This document shows positions 1-12,239 of a DNA stretch of 64,000 nucleotides, one piece after another. The notes below the pieces were generated by a model that was not told where the DNA came from, did not search any database, and saw only the letters and a program-made list of their open reading frames with translations. Source of the stretch: Sphagnum magellanicum (Eukaryota > Streptophyta > Sphagnopsida > Sphagnales > Sphagnaceae); assembly GCA_021904315.1 (NCBI GenBank), contig CM038925.1, forward strand, positions 10,976,501 through 11,040,500, read 5' to 3'. Numbering within the stretch: the first letter of the stretch is position 1; the number at the start of each line of letters is the position of its first letter. Made by a program: the position numbers and the translations under genes.

Positions 1-895
1 ACATGACGCACCCCCAGGCTCCTTAATGGACTCCAATGTGAGTCCAAACTGAAAATAGCGAAAGAACAGGGAGTCAGGGCACGCTCCCTAGCTTACAACA
101 CTTTGAAGGGTAGAGGGGCGTGCTAAAGCTCTGGCATGAAATTAGGAAAAATGACAAACATCAACTACTCACACAGACCTGCACAAAACCAACACCAGGT
201 GATTAGTGCATAGTTGGAGCACTTTTGGTGCTAGGACGAACCATGGGCAACTCAGACTCATAAAACTCATCACGGCCCGGACTTGGGGCAAGCCACCACC
301 TTCCCCCTTATAATATACTTCGTGCCTCTCCACGAAGCCCACATCCGAATGGTTTTTTGTCTTAGGACTCCCAAGTGGGAGTCCCAAAATTGCCAAGGTA
401 GAAACTCCTGCGACTTTGGAACCTCATAACTTTGGGAACAGACCTCTGATCGAAATGAGGTTTGAAGCAAAGTTATAGCCCTCGTCGAGAGCTTTCCAAC
501 AGTATGTGGCACGCCACCTACACACAAGAAAATCGGGGTGATTCCTGACTTTTAGTGGTCGAGAATCAAATTGCCAATTTGACTCCCGGCCTTTCTTTTA
601 GCCATAATGTGTTTCAGATTTCCAAATGGGTGATGTGAGCCCATTTTAGACATTTACTTTTCAGTAGCTTTCCAATGATATAAAGAACTCCTCAATCCAT
701 TGGGTTGTGACCCTTGCAATCACTCTCTGAACATCCGGGAGTTTTTCGAGACTCCAACTCCCCAAGTGGGAGTTACCTTGGGAGTATGAGGGTTCATTCT
801 CTCACACTCTCCTGCACTTCCGAGTCTCCCTCTTGTCTCACCCTCTTGTAAGCCCTTGCTTTGGTCGCAAGCCCAAGGTTAGGGTTACGACAATA
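1..895 (-). repeat. Dispersed repeat family A, copy 1 (LTR-like)
   Basis: Read on the minus strand, this stretch matches 61,691-62,628 (plus) over nearly its whole length and, more weakly, 28,557-29,118 (minus). The shared start near 895 is TG followed by TCG(C/T)AACCCTA. The body is full of short GGGAGTCCC-type palindromes. A conserved TATA-like box followed by AAGGGGGAAGG lies near 305-320. The copy runs off the window edge at its 3' end (GGGGGTGCGTCATG). The TG start and internal TATA box suggest a solo LTR, but no primer-binding site or coding part is seen, so this classification is inference. Confidence 0.7.
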
Positions 896-2340
896 CATGT
901 GCTGAAACTACCAAGCTATTATAGTATAGAAGATTTTACCATGGGCCAATCTTTGATGAAATAATATGCCCATTGATGATTCTACCGAATGAGTCCACCT
1001 TTGTTCCCAACATACCCATCTACAAGCACTTTAGCATAAGCTTGGTAGCACTTTGGTGCATTTCATGTGTAAGGTAAAGGTCGAGGGTGAGGGCATCTCC
1101 AAAATAAGGGTGTGCAAGGTAAGAGTCATATTCATGATCATCCACAAGAGGTATTAGCCAAATTTGAATTTATGATGATAACATAAATGGTAGGGACAAT
1201 CATTTTGGCTATAAGAAGTTAGTAGTTAGATTTTGTTTTAGAATTTGCGAAAAAATATATATATCTTTTATTTGGGGTAAACTCTTTTGGGAATTATCTA
1301 ACATTGAAAGATAAATGAAAAGGAAAAGGGCATCAAGATTTGAATTCTCTGTGCTGTGATGTGATTTGAAGGTAATCATTTCATCTTTGAAAGTTTGAAG
1401 GAAGTTTGAACGAAGGCTCCACAAAATGGATGTTTCTACTAGAAGATGGAATGCTCCTTCTTTGTCCCACCTAATATGATAGGTTAAAAGAAGACAACTT
1501 TGGGCAAAACATATGGGACAAAAGTATGGCACTATTGGGAACATATTGGGGAACACAATGAGAACTTGGTGAACTTTTGGGGAACTTGATGAAAACACAT
1601 TGGGAATTATTTTATTTTTAAAAAGTAAACCCCTTGTTAGCAAAATTAATCAAATTCACACTTTAAAAATTCCAAAAATTCCTTAAATCTTTGAAATGAA
1701 AATGACAAAAACTGTTGGAAAATTAAAAATTGGTTGTGAAAATATTTTGACATTGTTCTAATTATTTTTGGAAAAAGGTAATATTTTATTGCAAGATTTT
1801 TTTTTTTTTTTAAAGACTTCATCAAAAAAGGAGGAAGTTGGGCTTAGGTTTGTCACATTTTTATTCTTGGTTGATGTAGGGAGCTAGATTATAGAAGGGA
1901 TTATTATTTTTGAACATGTCCTAAAGACTCATTGCCATTTAATTCTACATCCCTCTTCAAAGGCTCAGCATTGATGCTAAAGAAGAAACTTGGAAAAAAA
2001 CATTGGTTAGGAGGGTATTATTTTGCTACCTTAATTATAAATGGGATAAATGTTACTAAATACCCTCATGTACTTGTAGACATGGTAGTTTTGGCAATTG
2101 ATAAACATCTAAACTTATTTATATATGAAATTAAACATCTTTAACTATATTTTCAAATTCTCCTTGTTTATTTTACAAAAAAATAAATCAAGACTTTTTT
2201 TGAGGGCCTAATTTGTTTTCTAAATGTGTTATAAAATCTTGCCTCCGAATTACTAGAACACAATTACCCTATTTTGAACTAATGTCATTTTTGTAAATAT
2301 GTAAGTTATTCATTTCCCCTTACAACTACACTTCTTCTTT
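896..2340. other. Intergenic, no gene seen
   Basis: AT-rich sequence. The open frames here are short, lack recognisable domains and overlap low-complexity A/T runs (for example the T tract at 1,798-1,811). I see no RNA gene or clear repeat. Confidence 0.5.
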
Positions 2341-2477
2341 TTGCCATCTCATCCTAGTTTGTGTAGTTCATGTGATGAAGAGGTGAATATGAAGGGCCTC
2401 ATGGAATCATGAGGATATTACTTCAATGCAACAATCATTCCATAACATTGGATCATTGGGCAACATTGAGTCAATCC

Positions 2478-2895
2478 GTGTAGTTGATGTGGTCGAAAGA
2501 TGAACATGAAGGGCTAGAGTTGATATGTGTTGTTGATGTTATTGAGAGGTGAATGTGAAGAGCTTGGGTTGATTTGTGTAGATGATACGATCAAGAGCTT
2601 GGGTTGATTTGTGTAGATGATGTGATCAAGAGGTGAATGTCAATAGCTTGGGTTGATTTGTGTAGTTGATGTGATCGAGAGGTGAATGTGAAAGGCTTGG
2701 GTTGATATGTGTTGTTGATGTGATTGAGAGGTGAACATGAAGAGCTTGGGTTGATTTGTGTAGTTGGTGTGATCGAGAGGTGAAATGTGAAGGGCCTAGG
2801 TAATGATCTGTGTAGCTAATGTGATCGAGAGGTGAATGTGAAGGGCCTAGGTTGATCTGTGTAGTTGATGTGACCAAGAGGTGAATGTGGTAGTG
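2478..2895. repeat. ~49-bp minisatellite downstream of OFD1
   Basis: Tandem degenerate units built on GATCGAGAGGTGAATGTGAA and a GTTGATTTGTGTAGTTGATG part. The GAGAGGTGAA core recurs at about 2,673, 2,722, 2,771, 2,823 and 2,873, giving a period of 49-52 bp. More diverged units extend upstream to about 2,478, and a single related unit lies near 2,356. The array stops only about 20 bp beyond the OFD1 stop codon, so it probably forms the start of the OFD1 3' UTR. Confidence 0.85.
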
Positions 2896-2913
2896 CTTCA
2901 ATGAATGCAGCCA

Positions 2914-3788
2914 TCATTTGGATGCATTGGGTTGATCTTTGCCAAGATTGAAGCTGCAAACAGTCTCCCCATGAACTGCTGCTGCTGCTGTGGTGCACAT
3001 ATCCACAGTTGCAGCAGTGTCATCATCAGTTGGGCTATAACTCCCTTGTTCAGATTTGATTCCCCACTCAGAAATCACTTGATCCTCCTCATCATCCTCA
3101 TCAGCCTCATCACCATGGTGGTGGTCTCCAGGTTGAACCCTCTCAGCTGCTGCAGCATTGATGAATGAGATTGGTTCTGGATGAAGATTCAGCTGCATCA
3201 GGTCAATTCCAAGACCTGCTGCTGCACTTCTTATACTTGGAGCTCTTAATACCATGTTGCAGCAACTTTCCTCTGAGTAGGTGGTGCCATCCTGAGCTTC
3301 TTCTTCTTCTGCTTCATCTGCACCTTCTTCATCTGCTTCATCCTCTTGCTCAAAGCTGCAAGCTTTATAGAGTGCTGAGGAGTCCTTGGAGCTCGTGGAG
3401 CTGCCAGTAGGAGATGAATCAGATACCTTTGCTGCAGTGGCAACTACAGCTACTGCATGAGCTGCACTTGAACCCATTTCCGCCTCCTGCCCATGAGGGC
3501 TCATGTGGTCAGATGTGTCTTTGGGCATGATCATGACCTTGTTGATGTCACAGCTGCTCAAGACCTTAATGCTCACTTTGCTTCCGGGTTTTTGCTCTCC
3601 TGGAAACTGTGAACCTTTGTCACCCCGCAGCTGGGTAGTACTACTGTTGTTGTCTGTGTTCACATCTTGCTGGAGTCTATCATGTTTTGTTTGAAGTAAA
3701 TTCCCAATTGGGTTGTTTTTCACAGCTTTGTTGTTGCCAGGAGTTGCCACAACTTGGCACTCTGACATTGACTGTAGATTGCTGCTTC

Positions 3789-3820
<32 letters not shown>

Positions 3821-6800
3821 TGCAACCTATTATTGTTTTTCCCTTGAACACTTGATGACCCACTGCTTGAAAAAGATTGGACCTTCAGAGGAGTTTTCTC
3901 ATCTGCTAATTTTAGACTCCTTGTGTGTTGTTGTTGTTCATGTCTCTTTTGCTTGAACCTTTCTCGCACTGTGTTCTCATGTATGCTCAGCAGCTCACTG
4001 AGATCTTGAACGGCTGCAGGGAGGATGTTGATGTCCTTCAGGTTTGTTGATGATCCAGCCTCTAATTGGGCACTTAGACTCATGAGTTGCAATTCACAAG
4101 CCTGAGCTGCATCTCTGTCTTGATGAATGGTGTTTTGAGTTTTGAGGCCAAGATCTTTGTCAATGTTCTCAGGAGAACCTGAAATCTGTGATCTCTCCCA
4201 AGTCACAATTCTCTTTGGGGATTGCATAGAATTAACTTCTGTTTCTTGAAGCTCTAGTTTCTTTGAAGAACTGAAACTAATTTGTGCTACAGTCTTTTCT
4301 TGTTTACAATCCAAGTTTGCTTTGGTACTACTATGCATGGAGGCATGATCATGTGAGAAATGAAGCTCCCTGTTTTCAAGACCATCTGTTTGTGGGGCTG
4401 TTACAGAACTTGTTTCCAAAATTCCATGTCCTCCTGCTGTTGGGTTGCCTTCTTCTCCAGAGCTGCCAGGATTCTGATCATGATGTAACTGAATTTGTAA
4501 CTTCCTTGGCAAATTTTCATTTACATGTGTCCAGGATGATGATGTGTATCTATTTTCAAGCATTGTTATCCTTGTGTCCACTTCTTCTTCACACAAGAGC
4601 ACATCATCTGACTTCATCATGATTTCCTGTCTTAGTGAATGCACCCAAGACTTCAAGCAATGTTCCTGCTCTTCTTCTTCAGTTTGTGTGCATTGAGTTT
4701 CTGATTTCACTATACAGGTAATTCCATCTGCTGCTGTGGATTTTGCTGCAGTATCATCATCATCATCAGTCTGGATTGACCCATCCTTCACCTTCTTGAT
4801 TATTGTCCCTTCTTGATCAACCTTGTCCAAGACATCAGTAGGACTATGTTGTTCCAGACTCTTGACTGCTGGTATTTGCAGTTTGTGAGTAGTACCCAAA
4901 TTCAGCTCAATAACCTCCTTTCGCAATTCCTGATCAAGTTTTTCATCTACACAAATATGGCTACTAGCTACATGATCTGGCTTCAATGATCCCTGCATCT
5001 GATGATGATGCCAATCAGGCCGTAAGCTCACTCCAGATTCAAGAATGGCATTATTGCCTGGGGTTTTTTTGGGCACCTGGTGACGTTTAGTCCAACTCAG
5101 CTCATCAAGAAACAATTGTATGTCATTGCCATCTCCTTGCCAGTGTTGACTTGCTAGGAGCCTGCCGCTACTGCTGCCTGATGCTGCTGCCTGAGATCTA
5201 TTGTGTAGTGGTGGTGGTGGTGGTGATGGTGGTGGTGTAATTAAGAAGCTGTCAACAGACTTTGTGTCAGTGTGACTCCTCACATGGCTCCCAGCTTGAT
5301 TCTCATGCAAAATCCTGATCGACTTTTCAGTTTCATCATATAGCTGCTGCTCCAAATCATCGCTACCTGAACCTGCCCACATATGAAATATTTTTTGGGG
5401 TATGTCTGTTGGATCCAAAACTATATATGTATATGTCTCAAATCATGAGATGAGGAGGAGCTCATATGGAGTTCTTTACATGAAAAGAACATAACCCATC
5501 ACTGAGGTTTATATCAATCACCTGTAGAGAGGGCTGTTGATCTTGGATATGGAGACAGAATCAAGGGCTTCTTCTTGTGTGCAATGTAAGCATTGCTTGT
5601 CTCATACTTATGCACCAGTTGTGACCACATGTCATTTGACTTCAGCTTTAGGTCTAGCTCCTGCAAAAACATGCAGAACCTTAATTATGTTTTAACTCCA
5701 AGAGTTGGGTCCTGGAAGCAAATTTAGGGGCGCATCAACAATGGATTCAAAGCTAACAAAATGTGCACCCAAAATGCGCACCCAATATTCATTTTCAAGA
5801 GGAGATAAAAATGGGTAACCTATGTTTTTATACTACTTGAGGTCCTTGAAAAACATGATCACCAGCTTGAAGGTGTTTATTTAGCTCATGCAGAAATTTG
5901 AGCTCTCCATGACTTTAATGTTTTCAAATGCATGAGAATATGATTTCAAACCCATGGCAATATGATTTTAAGCTATGAAAGCCCATAGGGTACCATTACC
6001 TCATTAGAAGTACTGTTATTGCACGTCAGCTCTACACAAAATTTGTCATTGTGCTGTCGGGCAGTTGGCACACTCCCATTGTTGGATCTGCGGTGCCAGG
6101 AGAGAAATTTTAAGCTGAGTTTTGTGAAGGAGATATTATTATTATTATAATTTTTTAATAATTCTGCTTCAGATAAAAATTCTCTCATATGCAGTTGGAT
6201 GGAGAGAAAGCAGCTATAATGATATTCACCTGTACAAAGGTTTAAAAGTGGCAGAGTTCACTCGTGATCGCAACGCATAATGTTGTATTTGCTCTGCCTC
6301 CAAAGCTGTCCAAAGTTACCACCACCACAACCCATCATTCATCCCGGGACATATTATTTACCAGCTCATAGGTACTTATCCAACAAGCCCAGTGGCATGT
6401 AGAGCTCTGCTTGCTTTATTCTGCATGCTTTTTTTTCATCACACTGATGATCAATGTTTGGCAACAAGAAAGAAAAACAAAACAAACCAAAAAACACAAA
6501 AGTCTTTTGGGCCAAAAAACATATCTACCTTGTTGGGCTTTCTTCAAGAGTTTGACCATCTCAAGATGCTCACTTTCACTAGCTTGGAGCTGAACATGCA
6601 ATGTCTCTTGTCTTCGATGTGCATTTTTCTTCTCCTCCAGCTACATAAATAAAATACAAAACAGTCCAATCAAGACTAAACTTCTTCAGAGATGTGTAGT
6701 GGTAGTAGTCGTAGTAGTAGTAGTAGTGTGGGGTATACATAGATCTGAACTTAGTTATGGACACAGGTATCATGGGGGATGGGTGGTGGGTTCACAAATT

Positions 6801-9800
6801 TGTTCACACATGATACTTACAGCTTCCTTGGCAGTGGTCTCAAGCTCATCAATCATTCGGAGGAGCTGCTTGTATTTGGAACTCCACTCCTCTTTTTCCT
6901 TTTGAAGAATCTCAAGCTTCATCTCCTGATTATTATATAATATCATGTATTTAGTTAATTATGGACTTTTCAAATTGACCGGTTCGAAGTACAAAAATTG
7001 AAGAGAAACTTTGATTTGGGAGCCACCAGATAATGCAATGGCTGACATTGGATCATCCAACAAATAGATGTTAACAATGTTTTGCCAAATTCAGTAGAAA
7101 ACTTGATCCTAAGCACCGGTTTTTGAAAAGTCCAGAATTAACAGTTTAGTCCAAAATTATCTAAATACTTGCTTGTTACATATGACAAATTGGGTGCATA
7201 TGATATCAATTCACATGCCCCCAAAGTTCAATGGACTCCTTTTAGGAGCTGCAAAATTAGTCCTGGCTAGAACACCTTAGCTTGAAAATGCTTGAATAAT
7301 GTAACTTAACATTCACTGCACCAAGCTTGCAACAAAGCTGATCAATTGCAACTAAAAGCTGGACATCAGATCAGATCCCAGCTCCAAATTTTGTCTCAGA
7401 AACAACAAAATAGTTTTATAGTAAGATTTAAACATACTGCTTCTCGGATAGTAATCTCTTGTTGGTAAATGGTGGTTGTCAGCTTCTTATGCTCAGAAAT
7501 CCACACAGCTTGTGGGTTCCGACATGCTTCCACCTCCATTTCCTGCACACATCATTTTTTTTTTCAAGCTCAAATTTGAGCAATAAGTTAGTTTATATGG
7601 TAATAAGTAGAGGGGGGGGAAAATCATGATTTATTTTCATGCACACATCTAAAGTAATGCCAAAAGTATGGAAATTTGACAAAAATTCATGTCAAAATGG
7701 GTTGACTTTTGTTAAATGCTAGTAAAAAACCTTGAGTTGAAGCTGTTGCTTAAGTGACTTGATTTCTTCTTCATATGCTTGTTTGTGTTGGAGTTGTTTT
7801 TGCTCAAGATCCGCTATATTATGTTGTACCAAGTCTCCCTCTAATCTTGATTTCTTCAAACTGCAAAAAAGAGAGAAAGAGAGTTTATCATCAGTCCTCA
7901 TCGAAAAGTAAGCATTGATGATTTTAGACTTCAGACTGTTGGGTTTGAAAAACAAACAAGTCCAAAAGTGTTGGAAATTTTGTGAAGATTGTTGTTTTCC
8001 CTCTCCAGTCCATTAATTACCCTTCAGTCTGCAACTTGTCTTGAGGTCGGTCATCGTTGTGCAATGATATCACATTGGTTGATATAAGATCCGAGTGGCA
8101 TACCAGCTGATTCAATTTCTCCTCCAACTGCAGCATAATATTGGGTGTTCAACAGCCTCTCTCTTTGGGTCAAAAACTAATAGGAAAAATCTAAAAACCA
8201 CCCATGGTGACCCACCTGAACATATACTTGAAATTACATGCCAAAGCTCACATCTTTGTCACTTACATCTTTGATGGTATCTGTTAGAATCAAGTGCTGA
8301 TCTTCTTCAGAAGTGAGGCGATGATGCAGTGCATGGATAAGTTCCTTGTCACTGCGAGCTGATGCAAGTTCAATGGCCATACACACTCTCTCTTCTCGTG
8401 CTTGTGCTCGTTCAGCTGCCACAATTTGCATGATCTCTGTTTTTTTCTTTTTTACTTTTTTTTTTTGGTTGCACAGTAGAAAGTTTCAAAACAACAACTA
8501 GGCACAAAACTGAATTTTATTTGCGACAAAAAAAACACCAATTTAAATCCTGTCCCAAGACCAATTTCAACAACAACCAACCTTGAAGTAAAGTGCGGTC
8601 AGAATGCAGTTGCTCATGGAGGTTCTTATATTGCTCCTTGTATTGCTCCTCCAGTTCTTTCCGTCTCCTAAAAACGTGGAACAAACAGTCTTGTTCAAAT
8701 CCTCCTTCTTTTTCTTTTGACACCTATGATGATATATAAAAGTGCACTAGTGTATTTTCAACTTGACAGTGTTGTGAGAAAACTTTTCTTGTAGTTTGAA
8801 ACAGAATTGCAGATTCACAAGAGGATGGATCTCATGATGGGTCCATTGTCCATAAGTTCTTACTTGGTAGCAAATTCCTCAGCTTGGGCATACATGTTCT
8901 TCTTCATGCATGTTACTTCTTCCTCCTTTGCCTTCAACATCCGTTCTCTCTCATCAAGCTTTTCCTCTCGCCTTTCCTGCAAATGGGTAGAGATAGACAA
9001 AAAAAGAGTATGTTCTTGACTCCTTTTTTATCTTCAAACTGCCAAATGGTGATCAATTGAAATATCAGATGAGAATTAAACTTGATGATGTCTCTGCAGA
9101 TCAGGGAGGAGAGGAAGAAGCCGAGCTTGGATGGTCCCATTGCCTGGGATTCTTTGAATTGTCGGAGCCCATCCTCACGACTTCGAAGACTGGTTATGTC
9201 TGCAAGTACCCTCTGACGTTGTTCATAAGCCAATGCATCAATTGCCTGTTACACAAAACTCAAAATAGGGAGTTGGTCATGTTGCAAATCCATAATACAA
9301 CCTTATTAAAATTCCACAAAATCTCCTCCTTCTCACCCATGACAACTTCTTTCTGCAACACAGGTGGAATATATTATAACAGCTGCTGCTTCTGTAATGG
9401 AGTGGAGTATGAATTCAATTTTCTATCTATTCCAAGTGAGGTTCCAGAAACTAGCACAGTAGTACTTGGGAAAAAATCAACTTCCTCTAACACCTTTTCT
9501 TTGGAAAGCAAGTGCTCTAGAACAGAATCCTCATGAGCTTGTATTTGACCCATACGGGATTTATGGATCTCTTCCAGTTCCTCTCGATCTCTTGAGAGTT
9601 GCCTATAAGAAAGAAGCCCATGTGCATGAAATCAGATTCAATGAAAGAGCTGTAAAAGAAACAAGCTGTGCCATTGTTGTCATACAAAAAGCCATGATCA
9701 AAATTGTAACAATTTCTTATGATCCATGATGCTAATGGGTTCAGTTTGTCTCTATTGAGAACAGATCAGAGCAATTGAGAAAGTACACATATATTTTCAG

Positions 9801-11718
9801 CTTGACTGACGAATAATGATTTTCTTTGTAATGTTTTTGTTTTGGGTGGCATTCTGGAGATTAAAATTTGGAGATGATAGAAATAACTGACTCTTACACC
9901 TGCGAAAGCGTGCAGCTTCCTCCATCCGAACTGCACTTATCTCAAACTCTCGAATCCTATTGACCTGCAATTTACCATTTGTTCTTGAGTTGTAAAGTCA
10001 AGAGTTTCAAGGGGTGACCATTAGCAGCCCATTCAGTTAGACTTTACTCCAGCAATCCTCCTTGCTACACTAACCACCTTCTTATATATTCTTGTTTTCT
10101 TTTTTCTCAAGCAATTCTTCTCTGTTTTGCCACAAGGTGGAAGGAAATTTTCTTTGAAGCAAATTCAGAAGCACCTGCATGGCAACCTCAGCACGAACAC
10201 GACTATCAAATTCTTGGTGCAAAACTGTAATGTGATCTTCAAGTGAGCGATATGGGAGCATTGCATTGCGCTGCTGGGTTTGAAGAGTGCAATCCCTTTT
10301 CTTGAGATAAATATCATCAATCTCCTTCAAATTAGTCTCTGTTTTTCCCCAATCATTCACCCCACCCACCATAGCAACCCACTCCTTAGCTCTTGCCTTC
10401 CAGACATCAATCATCACAAAAACTCTTCTTCTTCTTCTTCTTCTGCATCTTCAAATTCAATCTTTTCTTCAAGTTTAGATTCATAGCACCCACCAGAGAA
10501 GAATGTACTTTTCATCTTATGGTTTCCACACAAATTTTTGGAAATTGGGCAATTGAGATCTCGATCTGGAAACAATGACCAAAGACAGCAAAATCTGTTT
10601 CCCATGTTGCAGCTCTAGTACCCAACAAAACTGTATTGAATTTTTTCCTACCTACTATGTTTTTACATTTCAACACCCATGTACCCCTTTTTGACTGTGC
10701 AGCTGAATTAATCATCTCCTCTTGACTCCATCAACCCTAGACTTCTTCCACAACTTGTGAGCATTTTTTTTTGGGAGAAAAGGAGGGGGCCAAATGGCAA
10801 TGCCCATGTGTACCAAGGTCTTGAGGACCAGTTGTTTCAGTTTGTGCAGTTTGAGTGGAAGCTTCAATTTGGAGAGGAGTTTGGATGTGTGATTCTTCTT
10901 GGCTGTGGGCAGTGGCACTTTGGAGTGGCATGTGCTGCAGCACCATCACTAATTGCTGTGCCAAGCACCCTTTCCCTTCCCCTTTCATCTGCAACTGGTT
11001 TTCTCTCACCACCACCACCACCACCACCTCAATTGCACAATTTTCCCCACTTGAAAATTCACAACTTTTCCATGCAAAACTCCCATGGCAGAGTGACTGT
11101 GCACAAAGGACTAATAACAACAAGAAGAACAAATGTTGACAAAGTTCTGTGGACTTGGAAAAGAGAGAAACAGAAGGTTAGTACAAAATTCGTGCCTTTT
11201 TCAGCTCGTGATGGATCTCAGAAGATGGGTCCAAGTGCAAAAGCTGCAGCATTTCCTTGTAAGAAAATGGTGCCCACAACACCAGATGGCTCTCAGGCAA
11301 AAACACAGAGGTGGTGAAACTGTAGTCATAAGCAGCCAGGTAATCCAGAAACAAGCTGCTGAGCAAATGCTCAGTGAGGGATGGCCTTGTGTTATTGGTT
11401 TTGGATTGCAGTAAAAAACTAGACCCATCATCACTGCTCCTCAGGTGATCAATGAGTCGAGCTCTCAGCTGACTCTGCTTCTCATCATCATCATCACCAC
11501 CACCCAATGCGAAAAACCATGAGTTTCTCAAAACTTTTCTCCTTCAAAAAAAACAATTGTTTTCTCACTGCCACCAAAAATGCAGTCAGCAGGTTCATGC
11601 ATTTTTAAGAATCAAAATGACTGACTTTAAGAGAATCAAGAATGCCAGTGGACCGTAGTGAGCTGAACAGCTGCTTTCTGAGCTCTTCTTTGGAAAGCTC
11701 CTCCTGGTCCTCCTCCAT
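2914..11718 (-). CDS. OFD1: OFD1 homolog (centriole/basal-body LisH coiled-coil protein)
   Basis: In animals OFD1 caps the distal centriole, controls its length and is needed for cilia; here it probably acts in basal bodies of motile sperm. Exons (minus): 11718-11626, 11474-11196, 10988-10814, about 10389-10175, 9964-9900, 9602-9494, 9245-9144, 8976-8864, 8667-8582, 8436-8267, 8127-8021, 7860-7731, 7542-7438, 6925-6821, 6640-6529, 6163-6000, 5660-5522, 5372-2914. Frames fit across the joins; exon 3/4 is the weakest. Residues 8-38 match the OFD1 N-terminus (LSKEELRKQLFSSLRSTGIL; human [20 protein letters not shown]). A LisH motif follows at about 72-93 (DYLAAYDYSFTTSVFLPES). Residues ~210-750 are heptad-rich coiled coil. 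The last exon adds ~818 Ser/Asp/His-rich residues, making ~1,575 against 1,012 in human. The ATG at 11718 is chosen because it puts the conserved block at residue 8. Two introns appear to use GC donors. Confidence 0.9.
10848..10859 (-). other. TQT motif after the LisH module (possible LC8 site)
   Basis: The codons give Ser-Thr-Gln-Thr at about residues 168-171 of OFD1. Human OFD1 has a Glu-Thr-Gln-Thr at the equivalent place just after its LisH block. TQT is the anchor of dynein light chain LC8 binding motifs. The match is seen; binding is inference. Confidence 0.45.
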
Positions 11719-12200
11719 CTCTCCCCCAACACCTCCTCACCTTTTTATGCTCTTCCTTCCTCACAAGCTCCTAGTCCTTGTAACTGCATTTCGCAACAAG
11801 AAGACAACAAACCTTAGACTCTTTCTGCCCACCACACTTGCTCTTCTTTCTCACAAGCTCCTGCTCCTTGTAAGTAACTGCTTTTCCCAACAAGAAGACA
11901 ACAACCCTTTGTCTTCTTTGGCCCCGTTTCTTGGGTTTAAGTGAGATTTCAAGCCAAAAGTTTTGGATTTTGCCCAAGATTTTGCTTCCAGGCTATTTTC
12001 CCAAGTTGGGTGGTAGGTAGTTTCAAGAACTGCCAACAGACTTTTTCTTTTCTTTCTTAGTAATAGCAAAATCCCCATTTCCAAAATTTGGGCAGGTGGG
12101 CCAAATCTGGGCCAGAGTGAACAAACAGCAACTAGTGCAACATGAGGGAGGGAATTAAAGGAGAGAATAGTCCTTGGCCTATGTGTATGGGATATATCTT
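11719..12200 (-). promoter_or_regulatory. OFD1 upstream region with ~90-bp direct duplication
   Basis: Immediately upstream of the OFD1 start, a block containing CTCACAAGCTCCT, CCTTGTAACTG and CAACAAGAAGACAACAA occurs twice, at about 11,759-11,813 and 11,849-11,907, a period of roughly 90 bp. I see no convincing TATA box. The 5' UTR probably lies here, but transcript ends cannot be read from sequence. Confidence 0.5.
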
Positions 12201-12239
12201 CACAATTTTGCATTTGGTTATACATCTCAATTATACAAC

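Noticed and set aside
2478-2895. CRISPR-like array of regularly spaced repeats
   Set aside because: Units are contiguous degenerate tandem copies without unique spacers, and the context is plant nuclear.
2626-2901. Open frame with repeated His/Thr/Ser peptide (minus)
   Set aside because: It is the translation of the 49-bp minisatellite; frame openness follows from the repeat, not from coding constraint.
2905-4622. Plus-strand open frames opposite the OFD1 last exon
   Set aside because: Leu-rich shadows of the Ser/Glu-rich minus-strand coding sequence.
11178-11195. Extension of OFD1 exon 2 to the in-frame stop after ...ARILY
   Set aside because: It would end the protein right after the LisH block. 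The GC donor at 11,196 restores similarity and phase with the next exon.
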